In this document: one piece after another, positions 24,249 to 32,223 of the stretch
Numbering within the stretch: the stretch's first letter is position 1
How the letters are laid out: each line of letters opens with the position of its first letter
Origin: an uncultured Opitutales bacterium
Lineage (GTDB): Bacteria; Verrucomicrobiota; Verrucomicrobiia; Opitutales; UBA2995
Length of the DNA stretch: 32,454 bases
NCBI GenBank assembly: GCA_937920335.1
Contig: CALGUT010000476.1
Coordinates: 1 to 32,454, forward strand
Direction of reading: 5' to 3'
The notes under the pieces: model-generated
Databases searched by the model: none
The model's input: the letters and a program-made list of their open reading frames with translations, nothing else
What the model was told of the DNA's origin: nothing
Translations under genes and position numbers: made by a program

Positions 24249-25442
24249 GTGCAAATACCAAGCCATTACTTCTGGAAACTCTCAAGGTTAGTAGTACCCC
24301 TCGTTATGGTCGCATCCTCGGTTCTGACGGGTGCACAATCCAGACTGGTTGCTTCCGCCAGAGAGCTGACAAAGGTAATTTCAACCGCAAAGCCGGGAGA
24401 CACCATCTTTATTGCCGACGGAACTTACGACAGCTGGGTAGTTAGTTTGGACAGCCATGGCAGAGAGGGTCAGCCAATAAGTATTCTTCCACTGAACACT
24501 GATGGAGTTACATTTACGGGTCGCACACACTTTCTTTTCAGTGGGCGTCATATTTACTTCAAAGGGTTCCTGTTTGATCACTGTGACCACGAAGATAGTC
24601 CGATTGAATTGGCACAGTCGAAAAACTGTCGTATAGAAACATGCAGTTTTCAGAATGGCGGAGGAAGAAAAGCAGTGATTACCATCGAGTCAGGCTCCCA
24701 AGAGAACACCATCGAGGGTTGCCGCTTCATCAATATCACCGGGAGAAGCATAAACCTGAGAATCACCGAATCATACAAGAAACTTGGAATTCCCTTTGGA
24801 AACATCATTCGGAACAACCACTTCCAGGACATCCCTCCAATAGGTGGAAATGGAAGAGAAACGATAAAGATCGGGCAGGATCAGCCCACTTATGGGCATG
24901 TCAAAGTAGGTACGCTGGTCGAGGGAAACACCTTCCTACGCTGTAACGGTGAAGCTGAAATCATCAGTAACAAGTGCTCTGAAAATATCTACCGCCGGAA
25001 CACCTTCACAGATTGCAATGGAGAAATAGTTATGCGTGGAGGCGCATACTGCCGGATCGAAGCCAATCGTCTGGTAAATTGCCGAGGAGGTATTCGCCTC
25101 AGTGGGGCTCATCACCAAGTCAGCGATAATGTGATCATCGATTCGAGGGGAACAGGGATAAGGCTTCTTTTTGGAATGACCAAAGAACAGGGAGGCCACT
25201 ATCAGGCTGCCGGAAATTGTATGATCGAGAACAATACCATCATCAATGCCGCCGGGCCGGGTATCCTGATCGGCGATGGAAAAGACAAGGACTGGAACGA
25301 AAAAGGAATCCAGAATGTCGCTCCCACTGGCAACCACTTTCGCAACAACCTGATCATAGGACAGTCACTCGAAACGTTTATCGTCACACACACCCCTGAT
25401 AACCTTTTGGAAGGCAATTCATTTCAAAAAATACCTGATTAA
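24249..25442 (+). CDS. PL6-family polysaccharide lyase (alginate/dermatan-lyase type)
   Basis: Exported beta-helix protein of 397 aa. It uses a GTG start, because an in-frame TGA at 24234 rules out anything further upstream and the next ATG (24306) would cut the signal peptide (about residues 1-29). The chain begins 'ARELTKVISTAKPGDTIFIADGTYDSW', a typical PL6 opening, and contains the family core 'NGRETIKIGQ', 'EGNTFLRCNGEAEIISNKCSENIYRRNTF' and 'GEIVMRGGAYCRIEANRLVN'. Lys242 and Arg263 lie 21 residues apart, the same spacing as the catalytic Lys250 and Arg271 of chondroitinase B. The His that often follows the Arg (RHG) is Gly here. PL6 enzymes cleave alginate or dermatan sulfate by beta-elimination; the substrate here is undecided. 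Confidence 0.85.
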   Translation: MQIPSHYFWKLSRLVVPLVMVASSVLTGAQSRLVASARELTKVISTAKPGDTIFIADGTYDSWVVSLDSHGREGQPISILPLNTDGVTFTGRTHFLFSGRHIYFKGFLFDHCDHEDSPIELAQSKNCRIETCSFQNGGGRKAVITIESGSQENTIEGCRFINITGRSINLRITESYKKLGIPFGNIIRNNHFQDIPPIGGNGRETIKIGQDQPTYGHVKVGTLVEGNTFLRCNGEAEIISNKCSENIYRRNTFTDCNGEIVMRGGAYCRIEANRLVNCRGGIRLSGAHHQVSDNVIIDSRGTGIRLLFGMTKEQGGHYQAAGNCMIENNTIINAAGPGILIGDGKDKDWNEKGIQNVAPTGNHFRNNLIIGQSLETFIVTHTPDNLLEGNSFQKIPD

Positions 25443-25694
25443 TTCGCCTGCAACCGATCCCGCTCAAGGGTGACTAGCAAACCTTCCGCTCAGCGCGCAA
25501 CAAACGGCTACCAACTGGAAATCTGCGGTTTGAGTTTCCAACCATTAGACTTCCCACCGAGGTAATTCTGTATACATCTTGGTTAAAATGAATTTTTCAG
25601 GAATTAACATGCTACAGCTGCTAACCAACACAGCTAAAATAAGTGGCAGTCTGCACTCAACCCAGTGGCTTGAGTTTCTGGAGCTTCCCAGTGA
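25443..25694 (+). other. Intergenic leader region before the cyclophilin gene
   Basis: This 252-bp gap has no obvious terminator for the lyase gene. Near its end lie a short inverted repeat (ACTCAA at 25655-25660 and TTGAGT at 25670-25675, nine-base loop) and a small ORF described separately. A promoter candidate TTAGAC-18-TGTATA at 25545-25574 is weak. Confidence 0.3.
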
Positions 25695-25698
25695 ATGA
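25609..25698 (+). CDS. Possible 29-codon leader ORF overlapping the cyclophilin start
   Basis: ATG at 25609 is preceded by AGGA with a six-base spacer, one of the better ribosome binding sites in a window where most starts have none. An in-frame ATG at 25588 would give 36 codons. The ORF ends TGA at 25696-25698, overlapping the ATG of the cyclophilin gene (25695) as ATGA, the arrangement of translational coupling. The peptide (MLQLLTNTAKISGS...) matches nothing I know. It may be a leader peptide or chance. Confidence 0.3.
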   Translation: MLQLLTNTAKISGSLHSTQWLEFLELPSE

Positions 25699-27032
25699 TT
25701 GACCGTTGCCGTTATCTTCTAACGAGGTCATGTCTACTTCGTTACCTGATCTGTATCGGAGGGTGCCTACCAATGGCTCTACCCGGGCAAAACCAGCCAC
25801 CAGTATCCAACGCGGTTCTTCAGGATCAAACTATAATTCAAGGCAGTGATGTCCTCGAGTTGGACCTGAAAACCTATTTTAATGACCCCGATGTTTCCAA
25901 TCCGGCAGTCCAGTTAGATGTTCGAATTGGCGAAGAAACAAAGGAGATTCACTTCGCCCTACTCCCCCAATTTGCTCCATTAACTGTCGCTAACTTTATC
26001 GCATACATCGAAGCCGGATACTTTGATGACAACCTCTTCCATCGTTCCGTACCTGACTTTATCATACAAGGAGGTGCCTTCAAGTTTACCGCAACACAAT
26101 CCATAGGAGATGTGCCTGCTTTCGACCCCGTTAAAAATGAACCGGGAATCAGTAATACCCGTGGGACGGTTGCGATGGCCAAACTGGGAGGCGATCCTAA
26201 CTCTGCTACCAGCTCCTGGTTTATCAATACGGCAAACAATGCACTCAATCTAGACGCACAAAATGGCGGATTCACCGTATTTGCAGATGTAATCGGCAAT
26301 GGAATGAACGTTGCCGATGAAATTGCGAATCTTCCGATTTACGATGTGTCTTTTGAATTGGGAAGCGGCGCGTTTGCGGACATGCCACTAAGCGCTCCCA
26401 ACTTAAGCCGCAGCTCTTTCGTGGAAACATCCGCCAGACTCATCTATCCCGTGAGATTCACCGCCAGCTCAAGTGATTCCTCGATCGCTATGGTTGAGCT
26501 TAGCTCTGATGGACAATTGTCGATAAGTCCTTCACCCGAAAATGCCGGCGAAACCGTGATAACTATTACAGCGACGGACTTGGACAATTCGACCGTCCAA
26601 CAAAGCTTCAAGGTCACCGTCGAACCCCTGATTACGACCTATAACGATTGGAAAGAGGCTTTCAATTTCGAAGACGAACTCAAGGCGGCTCAATCGAGTG
26701 ATCCCGACAAAGACGGATTGATCAACCTATTCGAATTTGCTGCAGGCACAAACCCGTTAGAACCTACCGCAACCAGTGCTTTCATGACCCTTTTTCCGAA
26801 TGGAGATCTGCGTTTGTCACTTGGTGAGAATCGCTCGGCTGTCACTAAGGTGGAAAGCTCTTCAGACCTAAGTACATGGACTCCTATTTGGAGTACGACT
26901 GACGGAGAATCAGCTCAGCCAATCATCGAATATGTCACCATCGAGGGAGTGAATCATATCAGCCTAAAAGCCCCTGATCCGAAAGGTCCATCTGTTTTCT
27001 GGAGAGTCACCGTGAGCGAACCAAATAGCTAG
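25695..27032 (+). CDS. Secreted cyclophilin-type peptidyl-prolyl isomerase inserted in an Ig-like domain
   Basis: Exported protein of 445 aa with an N-terminal hydrophobic signal (to about residue 31). Residues about 35-70 start a cadherin/Ig-like strand set ('PPVSNAVLQDQTIIQGSDVLELDLKTYFNDPDV'). Residues about 75-215 are a cyclophilin domain: 'FALLPQFAPLTVANFIAYIEAGYFDDNLFHR', with catalytic Arg117 in 'FHRSVPDFIIQGG', then 'SNTRGTVAMAKLGGDPNSATSSWFIN' and 'GGFTVFADVIGNGM'. The Ig-like fold then resumes ('RFTASSSDSSIAMVELSSDGQLSI', 'AGETVITITATDLDNSTVQQSFKVTV'). Next come a calcium-loop-like 'DPDKDGLINLFEFAAGTNP' and the C-terminal 'VESSSDLSTW...FWRVTV' module. It would catalyse proline isomerisation of exported proteins. 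No close Shine-Dalgarno sequence is seen; see the leader ORF. Confidence 0.88.
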   Translation: MIDRCRYLLTRSCLLRYLICIGGCLPMALPGQNQPPVSNAVLQDQTIIQGSDVLELDLKTYFNDPDVSNPAVQLDVRIGEETKEIHFALLPQFAPLTVANFIAYIEAGYFDDNLFHRSVPDFIIQGGAFKFTATQSIGDVPAFDPVKNEPGISNTRGTVAMAKLGGDPNSATSSWFINTANNALNLDAQNGGFTVFADVIGNGMNVADEIANLPIYDVSFELGSGAFADMPLSAPNLSRSSFVETSARLIYPVRFTASSSDSSIAMVELSSDGQLSISPSPENAGETVITITATDLDNSTVQQSFKVTVEPLITTYNDWKEAFNFEDELKAAQSSDPDKDGLINLFEFAAGTNPLEPTATSAFMTLFPNGDLRLSLGENRSAVTKVESSSDLSTWTPIWSTTDGESAQPIIEYVTIEGVNHISLKAPDPKGPSVFWRVTVSEPNS

Positions 27033-27099
27033 GAATGTTCCGAGCTTATCACCTTTGCCGAGCGTTCGAATTTTCGAAAAGTCGACTGACCCTCTAAGC

Positions 27100-28401
27100 C
27101 TAGCGATTCTCAGCCTCATACAAATCCAATTCATCCTTACGGATATTCTTTTTCGCTGCCCAGATAGTAAGACATACCATCAAGACTTCACTGGCAAGGT
27201 TGATGGAAGCCGCACCAAGCATTCCGTAAAGAGGAATAAAATATAAATTGGAACAGAGACTAAAGACAGCTACGACAACCATCACCCCTAACATCGCACC
27301 ATCTTTCGAACGCGCCCAAAGACCCCAAGCGAAAATACCATTAATAACCACTACCAGTTTGGACACGAGAAGCAGCGCAAACGGCAATCCCGCCGGACCA
27401 AACTCGGCTCCGAAGACTAATCCATAAGCCCACGGGCCAACAGCCAAAGTCACCAGTGAGACCGGAATAACGCCCACTACCGCAGCAAAGAAAAAACGCT
27501 TCTGCATCTTCCAAAGGTAAATGGAAGAGATCTTTCGCCACTCTATAAACCGAGGGTAATAAAGCATCGGCAACATGATTAAAAACGAATTACCGGCTGA
27601 AACGAGTTGAACAGCCGTTCGATACATCCCCAGTTCTTCGACTGTGGATAGATAGGCCAACATGGGTAACTCGAGACCGATAAAGACGTATACTACGAAT
27701 TCCGTTAATAGTAAGATCCGACTTTCCCAAAATGCCTTCACGGCCCGTCGCCACTTCGTCAGTTTTATATACCGGAATGGAGTTCCCTTTCGAGTGAACC
27801 ACCAAGCAGCAGCCAACCCCGCAAATGTACTAAGCATACGAGACGTCAGATCTTCCGCAGCGTAACCTCCGGGTCTGATAAAGATAGCAGCATAGGCGAA
27901 TCCCACAACCGCCAAGACAGCCCCAGACTTATACTGCGCCGGTTGATTCTCTTGGGCCTGCAATAACCAGCCAGCATCCAAAGCAATCAATACCGGATAA
28001 AGGAATCCGATAAGCACAAGCATCGACCAACTCGCTGGAATAAATCCACACAGAGCCGCAATTCCCAACCCCACCAGGTACAAAATAGACATACAGGCGC
28101 GAGCAGTCACGATACTGGCTATTGCATCGGCAGAACAATTGCTCCCCTTCGCCAGTCTAATGGCAAAGGTATTGGGACAAACAACCAGGAAGAGCAACAC
28201 TTGGGAGCCCGTCGCCAGAATAAATCCAGATCTGCCCATCTCCTCGGGTCCCAGACAACGGGCAACCCAAACAGAGGAAGAAAACGTCAAGACCAGCGAG
28301 AACAAACGCCACAAGACCATCGAAATACCCTTACGAAGGGTCTTATCATGCAGGATCTTATGAAGACTTAGGTCCTTTAATGGAGGGATATCCATATTCA
28401 A
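27100..28401 (-). CDS. Polysaccharide flippase (Wzx/MATE-like membrane protein)
   Basis: Integral membrane protein of 433 aa with about 12 hydrophobic segments, the usual size of O-antigen/teichoic-acid flippases of the MOP superfamily. The N-terminal part 'KGISMVLWRLFSLVLTFSSSVWVARCLGPEEMGRSGF' is characteristic. Later segments include 'FVVYVFIGLELPMLAYLSTVEELGMYRTAVQLV' and 'GLVFGAEFGPAGLPFALLLVSKLVVVINGIFAW'. It would move lipid-linked sugars across the inner membrane for surface polysaccharide assembly. No glycosyltransferases are adjacent, so its pathway partners lie elsewhere. ATGs at residues 1 and 3 are both possible starts. It is convergent with the cyclophilin gene; the 67-bp gap holds only an AT-rich palindromic stretch (TTTTCGAAAA at 27071) without a clear terminator. 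Confidence 0.85.
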   Translation of the reverse strand: MNMDIPPLKDLSLHKILHDKTLRKGISMVLWRLFSLVLTFSSSVWVARCLGPEEMGRSGFILATGSQVLLFLVVCPNTFAIRLAKGSNCSADAIASIVTARACMSILYLVGLGIAALCGFIPASWSMLVLIGFLYPVLIALDAGWLLQAQENQPAQYKSGAVLAVVGFAYAAIFIRPGGYAAEDLTSRMLSTFAGLAAAWWFTRKGTPFRYIKLTKWRRAVKAFWESRILLLTEFVVYVFIGLELPMLAYLSTVEELGMYRTAVQLVSAGNSFLIMLPMLYYPRFIEWRKISSIYLWKMQKRFFFAAVVGVIPVSLVTLAVGPWAYGLVFGAEFGPAGLPFALLLVSKLVVVINGIFAWGLWARSKDGAMLGVMVVVAVFSLCSNLYFIPLYGMLGAASINLASEVLMVCLTIWAAKKNIRKDELDLYEAENR

Positions 28402-28782
28402 CCTATAGACCTGAAGAATCGAGATCGAATTCTACAGATCCGATGACGAAGCTCCCCTAAATGGGAGTCAAAAAAGATGCCGAAAACCTGTTCAGTTGCC
28501 ACTGTAACTTGATGAATTTGAACGTAAATAAAGCGGCATTTTGGAGGCTTTGCTGGACAGGCCAATAACTTTTTTGGAACTAAGCCCGTATTTCATCCCC
28601 GTTTAACAGTTGTTACAGCGGTAATCCTATTTTCAGAAAGTGTCTCTCATGCAGAATCAGCGCTACCTTTTATGATACTGCCTCTTTTTTGCAAATTCAT
28701 CCCACCGAGTTCTCGAGGTTAGAGTGCCGTTATCTCTGAGAGTTTAGATTGCTTCTATACAAGGCCGATATAGACCATTCTC
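28402..28782. other. 381-bp divergent intergenic region with long inverted repeat
   Basis: Divergent promoters for the flippase and the propeller-azurin gene should lie here, but I see no convincing boxes. The region contains a spaced inverted repeat (TTGCCACTGTAAC at 28496-28508 and GTTACAGCGGTAA at 28612-28624) and a small hairpin (CTCCC-GGGAG at about 28452-28466). No protein-coding gene is supported. Confidence 0.4.
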
Positions 28783-31626
28783 ATGCCCCGTTTCTATAGC
28801 CCAGTGAAGCCAGATCGTTTCTTACTCACCTGTCTACTGGTAACTACCTGTATACTCCACGCGCAGCCGGGGCCTCCAAGCCCGATGAATGCGATCGATC
28901 ACGGCCCGTTTGTGTCGTCAACGATCTCATCCGATCCTCAATCCACTCGAAGCATCTTCGTCTACAAAGGTATCGCCGCCCAAGTTGGCCCGCAGGACGA
29001 AGGCGTCATGGTATTCGACACCGATCTTCTGCGGGTTGCCAGCGCCTGGACAGGCGGATTTCTCAAGTGGTATCCTGCCAGGGACGGACTTCAGGAATTT
29101 CCGAGTCCGGATGGATTCACTCATTTTAGTACCAGCCAACGCCCGGGGTGGTCGCTCGATGGGAAGTTCGGCGATCCTCGTCCCTGGAAATACGGCCCTG
29201 TTCCGAAGAGTCTAGGGGCTTATAACGGGCTCTACAAACACGGCGATCAACTCGTATATTCCTACCGAATCGGCAAAACCAAACTCCTAGAATCCCCTGG
29301 CTATAAACAGATCCAGGGAAAGTCCGTTTTCACAAGAACCCTGTCTCTAAGCGCAACCGAGGATTCCCTTTCAGCACAGTTATTACAAACACCAGATGGA
29401 TATTCCACACGACTGGAGGTTGAAATGCTGTCACCGAGAACCGGATACATCAGTATTCAGTCTGGAGATCAGTCACGGTTAGTGGGCTTTCGAGGCCTTC
29501 CAGAAAACGCGGCGTGGAGACTCTCTGAACGCCATTTGATACTCGATCTGCCTCCACTCGCTCAACCCTTGGAGTTCGAGCTCTCTATTGGCCCGATTGC
29601 ACAAGCCACAGAGATCGATTACATGACCGCTCACTTACGGAATCAATCGGGCTTTACCGATCTGAAACGATTACAACAACCCGGGGCAACTCAATGGGAG
29701 ACGTTAGAGACGCAACTATCGACAGACGATCAAGGAGGACCCTTTGCCGTCGACAATTTAACACTTCCAACCGACAATCCCTGGAATTCGTTTCTTCGTT
29801 TCTCAGGCGTCGACTTTTTGTCCGACGGACGCGCGGTCGTCACGTCCCTGAGTGGCGAAGTATGGTTGGTCAGCGGACTGGAAGCAGGTTCGACAACACT
29901 CGTTTGGACGCGATTCGCTACCGGCCTCAGCCAACCCCACGGAGTCAAGGTCGTTGATGATCGCATCTACGTCACCGGCCGCGATCAAATCACCCTGCTT
30001 CACGACCGCAACAACAACGGAGAGGCAGACTACTACGAGAATTTTAATAACGATGTGATGGCAGCGACCAATTTTCATGCGTTTACGATGAATCTGGATA
30101 CTGACTCAAAAGGGAATTTTTACTTTGCAAAAGCCACTCCCTGGCCACCTGAAAGGAATGGGGTTGCCGCAGAGATAACTCCCCACCACGGAGTGCTATT
30201 TCGGATGCCGCCCGACGGAAGTAAGCTCGATGTAATCGCTACCGGACTGCGCAATCCAAACGGATTATCGATAGGTCCTGACGACGATATACTCTACAGT
30301 GACAACGAAGGGAACTGGGTTCCCACCAGCAAAGTGCATCGCATCAGAGATGGGGGGTTTCATGGATTCCAATACTCTGCTCATCAGAGTCCTTCACCAA
30401 CCGATTTCGAAAAGCCGATCCTTTGGGTCCCCCACTTTATTGACAATTCCTCATCAGCGCCGATCTTCATCACCAGTAAGACCTGGCCAGCGGAGCTTCA
30501 AGGACAACTCCTGCTAAACTCATACGGCCGAGGAAATCTTTCACTGATCATGAAAGAAGAAGTTGACGGTCAATGGCAGGGAGCTCACCTGAATTTGCCA
30601 CTTAAATTCCAGTCAGGAACTATCCATGGCCGCTTTCACTCGGACGGTCACCTGTATATAGCTGGCCTGACGAGTTGGCAATCAGTAGGGCATGGCGGCG
30701 ACTGGGGTTCATTTCATAGAGTTCGCTACACTGGTAAGCCGCTTCACCTTCCCGTTGCAGTGAATACCCGTAAAGGAGGTCTTGATCTACAATTTGCAGA
30801 AGCCCTCGATCCTGCCAGCGCAACCAATCTCAAGAATTATCTACTCAAACAATGGACATATCCGTGGACGAGCCAGTATGGCACTCGCGGCAAGGTGTAT
30901 TCGATAAACCATCCAGGAGAAACCGTTGCGGACGATGTAGTCATTCGATCGATACAAATTTCTAAAGACAAAAAAACCATTCAACTCGAGATTCCTACAC
31001 TCAGGCAAGACCTCGCACAAAAAACTCTGGGGGTGCTACCGGAGTTACCAGATATGATAGAGACTCCGATGGGCTTAGTCATGGCCATTGACTATCGGAT
31101 CCAATCGGCAGACGGCACTGAAATGAAACATCTAATTCATAAAACCATTCACAAGGTTGCAGGGGATGAAGCCACGTTTACACCCACAGTAGCTACTTCT
31201 ACACCAGTCAACCCAGCGGGATCTCAACGCTCCAAGCAGGTAGGCACCGTCTCGGAAGGAATTCGCGTGGTTGAACTTCGTTCGACTGGAATTGCATTGA
31301 GTTTCGACGTCACAGAGATCCGTGCAAAAGCGGGCGAACGTCTGGCAATTCGATTCGTTAACGCGAGCGACATGGCTCATAACATCGTGTTAGTAAAATC
31401 AGAAGCCGACATCAGTCCTGTCGGCATTGCAGCCATTATGGCCCAGACCGACGAGTTTGTCCCCCAGCAAGAAATGGATAGAATTCTAGCCGCTTCCAAT
31501 CTGGCATATCCGGGCGACACCGTGGTTGTGGAATTTACGGTTCCGGGGCCAGGAACCTACCCCTACATCTGCACCTTCTCCGGACATTTCACCATGATGC
31601 AGGGACGGCTGATCGTAGAACCTTGA
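28783..31626 (+). CDS. PVC-type secreted propeller protein with DUF6797-like and azurin-like domains
   Basis: Exported protein of 947 aa with a signal peptide to about residue 27 (HAQ). Residues about 30-330 are a beta-rich domain like DUF6797 ('YKGIAAQVGPQDEGVMVFDTDLLRVASAWTGGFL'). Residues about 340-660 form a propeller ('DNPWNSFLRFSGVDFLSDGRAVV', 'HDRNNNGEADYYENFNND', 'NPNGLSIGPDDDILYSDNEGNW'). A further beta domain follows to about 800. The last 120 residues are an azurin-like blue-copper domain: His866 in 'DMAHNIVL' and C930-x4-H935-x3-M939 in 'YICTFSGHFTMMQG', exactly the azurin ligand spacing. Copper-mediated electron transfer is therefore likely, but what the propeller oxidises or binds is unknown. 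Residues from about 345 to 800 match the truncated gene at 1-1353. Two dehydrogenase-type genes follow downstream. Confidence 0.88.
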   Translation: MPRFYSPVKPDRFLLTCLLVTTCILHAQPGPPSPMNAIDHGPFVSSTISSDPQSTRSIFVYKGIAAQVGPQDEGVMVFDTDLLRVASAWTGGFLKWYPARDGLQEFPSPDGFTHFSTSQRPGWSLDGKFGDPRPWKYGPVPKSLGAYNGLYKHGDQLVYSYRIGKTKLLESPGYKQIQGKSVFTRTLSLSATEDSLSAQLLQTPDGYSTRLEVEMLSPRTGYISIQSGDQSRLVGFRGLPENAAWRLSERHLILDLPPLAQPLEFELSIGPIAQATEIDYMTAHLRNQSGFTDLKRLQQPGATQWETLETQLSTDDQGGPFAVDNLTLPTDNPWNSFLRFSGVDFLSDGRAVVTSLSGEVWLVSGLEAGSTTLVWTRFATGLSQPHGVKVVDDRIYVTGRDQITLLHDRNNNGEADYYENFNNDVMAATNFHAFTMNLDTDSKGNFYFAKATPWPPERNGVAAEITPHHGVLFRMPPDGSKLDVIATGLRNPNGLSIGPDDDILYSDNEGNWVPTSKVHRIRDGGFHGFQYSAHQSPSPTDFEKPILWVPHFIDNSSSAPIFITSKTWPAELQGQLLLNSYGRGNLSLIMKEEVDGQWQGAHLNLPLKFQSGTIHGRFHSDGHLYIAGLTSWQSVGHGGDWGSFHRVRYTGKPLHLPVAVNTRKGGLDLQFAEALDPASATNLKNYLLKQWTYPWTSQYGTRGKVYSINHPGETVADDVVIRSIQISKDKKTIQLEIPTLRQDLAQKTLGVLPELPDMIETPMGLVMAIDYRIQSADGTEMKHLIHKTIHKVAGDEATFTPTVATSTPVNPAGSQRSKQVGTVSEGIRVVELRSTGIALSFDVTEIRAKAGERLAIRFVNASDMAHNIVLVKSEADISPVGIAAIMAQTDEFVPQQEMDRILAASNLAYPGDTVVVEFTVPGPGTYPYICTFSGHFTMMQGRLIVEP

Positions 31627-31680
31627 TCCCGTCGAAACCTGCTCGACAGGAAAGACCCGGATAATCCAACATTACACACT

Positions 31681-32223
31681 ATGAATCGAAGAGAAGCCAT
31701 TCAGAACATGCTTATACTACTAGGCGGAGCAGCCATTCTACCGTCATCGTTAAGGGCAGCCGGACAACCCTCGATTCGATTGAAACATTTAGAAATAGAT
31801 CATGATCAGGAATTACTCTTGGCCGAAATCGCCGAAACAATTCTACCAGCGTCCGACACACCCGGGGCCAAGGAATTATCGCTACACCTGTTTGTTATGA
31901 AAATGGTCGATGACTGCCACTCTCAGGAAGACCAAGCGGCTTTTGTTGAAGGATTGTCCCAACTGAACACGGCAGCTCAAACAACCTTCGAAACCGCATT
32001 TGCTGACGGAACTGATCAACAGCGCTTGGAACTACTGCAAAGTATAACACCCAAGAGTGAACACCCGGAAGCGCTAAAGGCATTTTACAAACTCATGAAG
32101 CAGCGGACCATTCAGGGGTATAAAGTATCCGAATACGTGATGACCGAATTGCTGCCCCATAAAATGATTCCCGATCCCTACGACGGCTTCTATCCCTCTG
32201 CCAAATTGGGAGGTGAAATCTAA
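31681..32223 (+). CDS. Gluconate 2-dehydrogenase subunit 3-like protein
   Basis: Protein of 180 aa with a Tat-like N-terminus (MNRREAIQNMLILLGGAAILPSSLRA, twin Arg at 3-4), so probably exported folded with its partner. The mature part has the small-subunit pattern 'LLAEIAETILPASDTPGAKELSLHLFVMKMVDDC', a helical middle, and the closing 'EYVMTELLPHKMIPDPYDGFYP'. In this family the small subunit escorts and stabilises a GMC-type flavoprotein that oxidises sugars or alcohols. The stop overlaps the start of such a GMC gene by one base (TAATG), supporting a two-subunit enzyme. No Shine-Dalgarno sequence is visible. Confidence 0.88.
   Translation: MNRREAIQNMLILLGGAAILPSSLRAAGQPSIRLKHLEIDHDQELLLAEIAETILPASDTPGAKELSLHLFVMKMVDDCHSQEDQAAFVEGLSQLNTAAQTTFETAFADGTDQQRLELLQSITPKSEHPEALKAFYKLMKQRTIQGYKVSEYVMTELLPHKMIPDPYDGFYPSAKLGGEI

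Noticed and set aside
24152-24445. 97-aa + strand ORF overlapping arsR and the PL6 gene
   Set aside because: It overlaps two well-supported genes in another frame and its translation matches nothing.
27060-27085. Palindromic TTCGAATTTTCGAAAA between convergent genes as a terminator
   Set aside because: The stem is short and AT-rich with no clear loop or T tract; evidence is insufficient.
28491-28510. 'TTGCCACTGT' resembling a piece of a cobalamin riboswitch
   Set aside because: No B12 box or other conserved riboswitch elements surround it, and the downstream gene is not a B12 gene.
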